DNA from: an uncultured Collinsella sp.
GTDB taxonomy: Bacteria > Actinomycetota > Coriobacteriia > Coriobacteriales > Coriobacteriaceae
Length of the DNA stretch: 64,000 bases
Assembly (NCBI GenBank): GCA_902494565.1
Contig: CABUTN010000007.1
Span: 9,396 to 73,395, forward strand
Direction of reading: 5' to 3'
Position numbers and translations under genes: made by a program. Shown in pieces: positions 60,688-64,000 of the stretch. The notes beneath the pieces are model-generated. The model did not search any database, was not told the origin of the DNA, and saw only the letters and a list, made by a program, of their open reading frames with translations. Numbering within the stretch: the first letter of the stretch is position 1; the number at the start of each line of letters is the position of its first letter.

Positions 60688-61482
60688 TTAGTCTTCGTCG
60701 TCTTCGAGCGGATCGTAGTCGGAATCGACACCGGCGGCTGCATGGGAACCGTTGAACTTGAAGCCCATGAAGACGACAGCCAGGCACACACCGATCAGAG
60801 CGACCGCGATGACGGACAGGTTGAGGTAAGCGGCGAGCAGGAAACCGATGAATAGGAACGGAGTCATACCCTTCTTGATCATCATGGTGAGCAGCAGGGC
60901 CAAGCCGTAGGCGGTCATGATCTTGGTCGAAACGTTAAGACCAGTGGACAGCCACTCGGGAACCATGTTGACGATGGCCTGAACCAGGTCGGTGCCAACA
61001 AAGACGGCGAGGAAGATCGGCAGGAAGTACATGATGGCGTACAGACCGGAGCCGGCGCAGATGTGCATACGGTAGGCGGTCTTGAACTTTCCGTTATCGA
61101 TCGCGCTATCGGCCACATGGGTGAGGGCGGCGATGATGGAACGGAAGACAATGCCGAGGAGCTGACCCAGGACGGCGACCGGGATGGCGATCGTCATGGC
61201 GGTCTCGGCGGAAGCATCGGTCAGGCATGCGAAGGCAGCGGCCACGATGCCGCCCAGGACCATATCGGGCGGAACGGCAGCGCCGACCTGCACCAGGCCC
61301 ATGGACACGAGCTCGACGGCGGCACCGACGGCAAGGCCGGTGGGCACATCGCCCAGCAGCAGACCGACGAGCGTAGCGCCAACGAGGGGCTGCTCGAAGT
61401 TAAGACGACCGAGCAGGCGGGAGTCCCACATGCAGAACACGCCGACGAGGCCGACGAGCACCGCACTGATGAACGTATTCAT
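60688..61482 (-). CDS. Mannose-family PTS component IIC (unit 3)
   Basis: A 264-residue membrane protein with eight or so helices, GQLNFEQPLVGATLVGLLLGD-type motif (here GRLNFEQPLVGATLVGLLLG) and AAVELVSMGLVQVGAAVPPD. The C-terminal tail is acidic (YDPLEDDED). GGAGAAGGGT lies just ahead of the start. It sits between IIAB and IID in the usual order. Confidence 0.93.
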   Translation of the reverse strand: MNTFISAVLVGLVGVFCMWDSRLLGRLNFEQPLVGATLVGLLLGDVPTGLAVGAAVELVSMGLVQVGAAVPPDMVLGGIVAAAFACLTDASAETAMTIAIPVAVLGQLLGIVFRSIIAALTHVADSAIDNGKFKTAYRMHICAGSGLYAIMYFLPIFLAVFVGTDLVQAIVNMVPEWLSTGLNVSTKIMTAYGLALLLTMMIKKGMTPFLFIGFLLAAYLNLSVIAVALIGVCLAVVFMGFKFNGSHAAAGVDSDYDPLEDDED

Positions 61483-61518
61483 ACCCTTCTCCTTTCAGTC
61501 AGGCAAAAGCCTGGTTGA

Positions 61519-62442
61519 TTACAGCTTGGCGTCGATGTCGACGCTCTGATACGTAGGGGTCTGCTGGACATAGAGCTTGATGCCCATGTCGAGCAGCTGG
61601 TTGACGTCGGCCTTCTGGGTGGCGTCGAGGAAGACGGAGCTGTCCTTGCCGCCGACCTGATCGGCACCGTCGTGGTTGGCGGTGGCGCCCAGGTTGATGG
61701 CGTCGAGCTTGTAGCCCTGACAGAACTGCAGCATCTCGGCAGTGTTGCCAAAGACGAACATGACGCGCTCGCCGAGGGTGTTGAGCTTATCCATCTTGGC
61801 GAGGGCACGCTCGACGGTGAAGACGTTCAGGCGCACGCCCTGGGGCTTGGCCAGCTTAAGAGCGCCCTTCTTGATGTCATCGTTGGCGGCAGCGTTGTCG
61901 ACGACGATGATGCGCTCGGCCTGAACCTTGGTGGTCCAAGTAAAGACGACCTGGCCGTGCAGCAGACGGTAGTCAAGACGTGCGAGGACGATCTTGGCGG
62001 GACCGGAGCTGTGACGGGACGCCTTGGCCTTCTTGGCGGGAGCCGCGGCGGCCTCGACCGGTGCGTTGGGGTTGGTCAGACCGGTGCGGGCCTCATTGAT
62101 GAGGGCCGCGAGCTCGGCGCCCTTGACGGGGGCGGGGCTCATAGCAAGCGTGAGCGCCAACGGGATGTTGAAACCGCTGACAACCGTGAACTTCGTGCCG
62201 TTCTTGGAAAGCTCGACCATGTTGTTGTTGACCGAGCTGCCGAGCATATCGGTCAGCACATAGACGGTGTCGTCCGCGTTGAACGTGGCGATCATAGCCT
62301 CAACCTTATTGGTGATGGGCTCCTTGTCGTCACGAGCAAGCGACACGACGTGGACGTTCGACACGTCGCCGAGAACCATCTCGAGCGTGTCTTTGGCGCC
62401 TGCGGCCAGGCCGCCATGAGATGCGAGAATGATCTGATTCAT
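61519..62442 (-). CDS. Mannose-family PTS component IIAB fusion (unit 3)
   Basis: The 307-residue protein joins EIIA (residues 1-125, active His9 in ILASHGGLAAG) and EIIB (about 148-307, active His162 in RLDYRLLHGQV) by an Ala/Lys/Pro-rich linker. Unit 1 has the same parts as two genes. AAAAGGAGGAGG lies ahead of the start. It is first in the PTS operon, behind the operator-like words at 62471-62488. It passes phosphate from HPr to the sugar. Confidence 0.94.
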   Translation of the reverse strand: MNQIILASHGGLAAGAKDTLEMVLGDVSNVHVVSLARDDKEPITNKVEAMIATFNADDTVYVLTDMLGSSVNNNMVELSKNGTKFTVVSGFNIPLALTLAMSPAPVKGAELAALINEARTGLTNPNAPVEAAAAPAKKAKASRHSSGPAKIVLARLDYRLLHGQVVFTWTTKVQAERIIVVDNAAANDDIKKGALKLAKPQGVRLNVFTVERALAKMDKLNTLGERVMFVFGNTAEMLQFCQGYKLDAINLGATANHDGADQVGGKDSSVFLDATQKADVNQLLDMGIKLYVQQTPTYQSVDIDAKL

Positions 62443-62470
62443 CTTGCCTCCTCCTTTTCGTTATGGTCAT

Positions 62471-62488
62471 TATAACGTCTTATACGTT
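62471..62488. promoter_or_regulatory. Candidate GntR 3 operator ahead of the unit 3 PTS operon
   Basis: TATAACGTCTTATACGTT lies 29-46 bases ahead of the IIAB start, in a short AT-rich stretch. TATAACGTCT is identical at 56401-56410 and differs by one base (TATAACGACT) at 63755-63764 on the other strand. Confidence 0.45.
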
Positions 62489-62625
62489 GCTTATATTGCT
62501 AATTAGTATAAAGACCGTTCGCGGGTGAAAATCGACCGTTGACGGGTTTAACGTACTTGAAACGTTGGAGCTGGACAGGCCGGCGCTGGCTGGACAACCC
62601 CAGGTCAGACCTTGCGCGCAATCCC

Positions 62626-63708
62626 CTATCGCACGAAGTACCAGGGACTTTCCTGCACAGTGGGCTCCAGCGCGATGCCGGTGCGCTCGCGGAACAGATC
62701 CATGTCCTGCGATTTCTCCGTCCACCACGCGTTGGGCTTAAAGGTCATGCTCTCAACGATATGGCCGACAAAGGCACTGTTGCGCAGCTTGGAAAAGTTG
62801 GTGTTCATAATCAGGATGGACGCGAGCACCAGCACGATGCCCAGGACCTTGATCGCGCCGGCGGGCTCGGCGTAGATGCCAATACCGACCAGAACGGTCG
62901 CCACGGTTTCGAACGAAGCCACGACCGGCACCTTCGACGTCTCAAGATCCATCGAAAGGCCCTGCATATAGAAGATGTACGCAAGAGCCGTCGGAATAAA
63001 GCCAAAGCCTGCGAACAGCAGAATGAGCTGCGGGGACATTGCCGCGGCTACATCGGACCACGGAGCCGAAAGCACTGCCATAAAGCATCCGCCAAAGACA
63101 AAGCCCCAAAACGTCACCGCCAGCGGATGCAGCGTCTTGGTAGCCATACGGCTAAACACCGCCAGCAGTGCACCGCAAAGTCCGGCGATCACACCCGACG
63201 CGACGCCCCAAGCCGAGAAATGGAAACCAGACAGGTCGCCGCTCGTCACCGCGAGCACGCAACCCACAATGTTAAAGACGATGGCGACGAGCTTGTTGGG
63301 GGTCACGTCCTCGCGATAAAGCACGCGGCCGAGCGCGACGCCAAACACCGGCGAGGTGTAGAGCAGCACCGAGGCCGTGGACATGCCCACCTCGCCCATG
63401 CACTCGTAATAAAGCGTGTTAGCGGTGGCGAGGCCGATAATGCCAAGAAGGGCGCAGGGAACAAGCTCTTTAGGACTTGCCTTGAACAGCGCCATGGGAC
63501 CCGAAACAGTTCCCTCACGAGCACCTCCCTGGCAACCCATAAATGCCAAGACCGGAGCCATTAAGACGGCACCCGACAACAGGCGAAAGGCCGCCATACT
63601 CTGAGACGAAACACCCAGGGCCGATATTCCGTTAACAAAGATTCCGATGGTGCCCCACATAAGCGCGGCGATCAGCACCAGCGCATAGCCCAGATTGCTT
63701 TTCTTCAA
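62626..63708 (-). CDS. EamA/DMT family transporter next to unit 3
   Basis: A 360-residue protein with ten helices in two EamA repeats (LIAALMWGTIGIFVNGIS, and SGVIAGLCGALLAVFSRMA), then a soluble tail of about 55 residues (residues about 306-360) ending PWYFVR. It begins with TTG at 63708, with GAGGAGG 7 bases upstream; no other start fits. A TATAACGACT word 46-56 bases upstream suggests control with the unit 3 genes. It could export the amino acid released by the deglycase; this is inference. Confidence 0.85.
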   Translation of the reverse strand: MKKSNLGYALVLIAALMWGTIGIFVNGISALGVSSQSMAAFRLLSGAVLMAPVLAFMGCQGGAREGTVSGPMALFKASPKELVPCALLGIIGLATANTLYYECMGEVGMSTASVLLYTSPVFGVALGRVLYREDVTPNKLVAIVFNIVGCVLAVTSGDLSGFHFSAWGVASGVIAGLCGALLAVFSRMATKTLHPLAVTFWGFVFGGCFMAVLSAPWSDVAAAMSPQLILLFAGFGFIPTALAYIFYMQGLSMDLETSKVPVVASFETVATVLVGIGIYAEPAGAIKVLGIVLVLASILIMNTNFSKLRNSAFVGHIVESMTFKPNAWWTEKSQDMDLFRERTGIALEPTVQESPWYFVR

Positions 63709-63741
63709 CGCAGCCTCCTCGGTATCGTTTCCAATATGTTT

Positions 63742-63766
63742 CGTACTACGTTATAGTCGTTATATA
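63742..63766. promoter_or_regulatory. Candidate GntR 3 operator ahead of the EamA gene
   Basis: On the minus strand TATAACGACT (63764-63755) is followed by TATAACGTAGTACG, so the TATAACG word occurs twice in tandem, as at 62471. Confidence 0.4.
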
Positions 63767-63887
63767 CATTTTTCAAGACACAAATCGGTGAGCGGAAAAG
63801 TGATCCGTTTTCCTCCGTCCCCAGCGGATTACTTGGCGGTTGCGGTGAAATAGTTCCTAAATAGAGGCTTCAAGCCCCCAAAGGGGG

Positions 63888-64000
63888 TGCGGACAGAAAG
63901 TTGGACCGCGGGGCGGTCCGGACTGGAGGTTCGCATGTACAGCAGGGAGAAGGTCGAGCTCTTCCTCCTGGCGACGGAGGACGGCATGGGGCCGACCGCC
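63888..64000 (+). mobile_element. Left end of an insertion sequence, truncated by the window
   Basis: TGCGGACAGAAAGTTGGACC at 63888 begins a stretch typical of an IS3-family terminus, followed by the hairpin GGACCG-CGGGG-CGGTCC (63903-63919) and a transposase start. The right part lies outside the window, so neither the partner end nor a target duplication can be seen. Confidence 0.4.
63935..64000 (+). CDS. Transposase (orfA-like), N-terminal fragment
   Basis: The frame begins MYSREKVELFLLATEDGMGP and runs off the right edge (22 codons). A CTGGAGG site lies 7 bases upstream. The opening resembles the short helix-turn-helix orfA of IS3-type elements found in Coriobacteriia. Too little is present to name the element. 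Confidence 0.5.
   Translation, partial: MYSREKVELFLLATEDGMGPTA

Overview
The window looks like a stretch of chromosome from a high-GC, monoderm gut actinobacterium of the Coriobacteriia, most likely a Collinsella. I infer this from the codon use, the monoderm-type tad pilus locus without a secretin, a Phe T-box, mannose-family PTS operons with fructosamine deglycases, and many short palindromic intergenic repeats. No rRNA or CRISPR array is present. Two tRNAs are present: Phe(GAA) on the minus strand and Val(GAC) on the plus strand.

Layout. 0-2 kb: the start of metG, then rsmI and a degenerate GH5-like protein, all leftward. 2.3-3.1 kb: tRNA-Phe and a small toxin-antitoxin pair. 3.2-12.8 kb: a leftward tad pilus operon in the order cpaB, tadZ, tadA, tadB, tadC, flp, an unknown membrane protein, four TadE/TadG-type pseudopilin genes and a DUF192 gene, mostly joined by overlapping start and stop codons. 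13-19 kb: rsgA, a P2-type cation ATPase and pyk. 19-23 kb: a phospholipase C-like protein and an ECF-type nickel/cobalt transporter preceded by a NikR-like operator. 23-27.2 kb: pheS-pheT under a T-box. 27-34 kb: an M32 carboxypeptidase, glmM, a DUF4012 cell-surface protein and a DMT exporter. 34.2-39.4 kb: tRNA-Val followed by an accessory patch (DUF5710, zinc ribbon, HNH nuclease, an unknown protein, and an AlbA/Schlafen-type regulator with a striking repeat array).

39.4-44.3 kb and 51.4-63.7 kb carry three related sugar-amine units. Each pairs a GntR/HutC-type regulator with a SIS-domain deglycase of the FrlB/FraB/GfrF kind. Units 1 and 3 also have a complete mannose-family PTS; unit 2 has none. 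The likely work is import and phosphorylation of Amadori products (fructose- or glucose-amino acids) followed by cleavage of the 6-phosphate to glucose 6-phosphate and an amino acid. In between lie an M16C peptidase, a hicAB pair with a LexA-type box, 5-formyl-THF cyclo-ligase, metA (acetyl-CoA type), an L-lactate/2-hydroxyacid dehydrogenase and recQ. A transposase gene starts at the right edge.

The least explained material is non-coding. A family of palindromes shares a fixed internal loop and a UUCG-like tetraloop while its outer stems change sequence (25694-25786, 55501-55596). A 44-bp element occurs twice in the same orientation ahead of genes (48458, 56451). There is a 119-bp triple-nested palindrome (57726-57844) and a duplicated TATCTCTC array (39105-39347). 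All calls are from reading the sequence; no database search was run.
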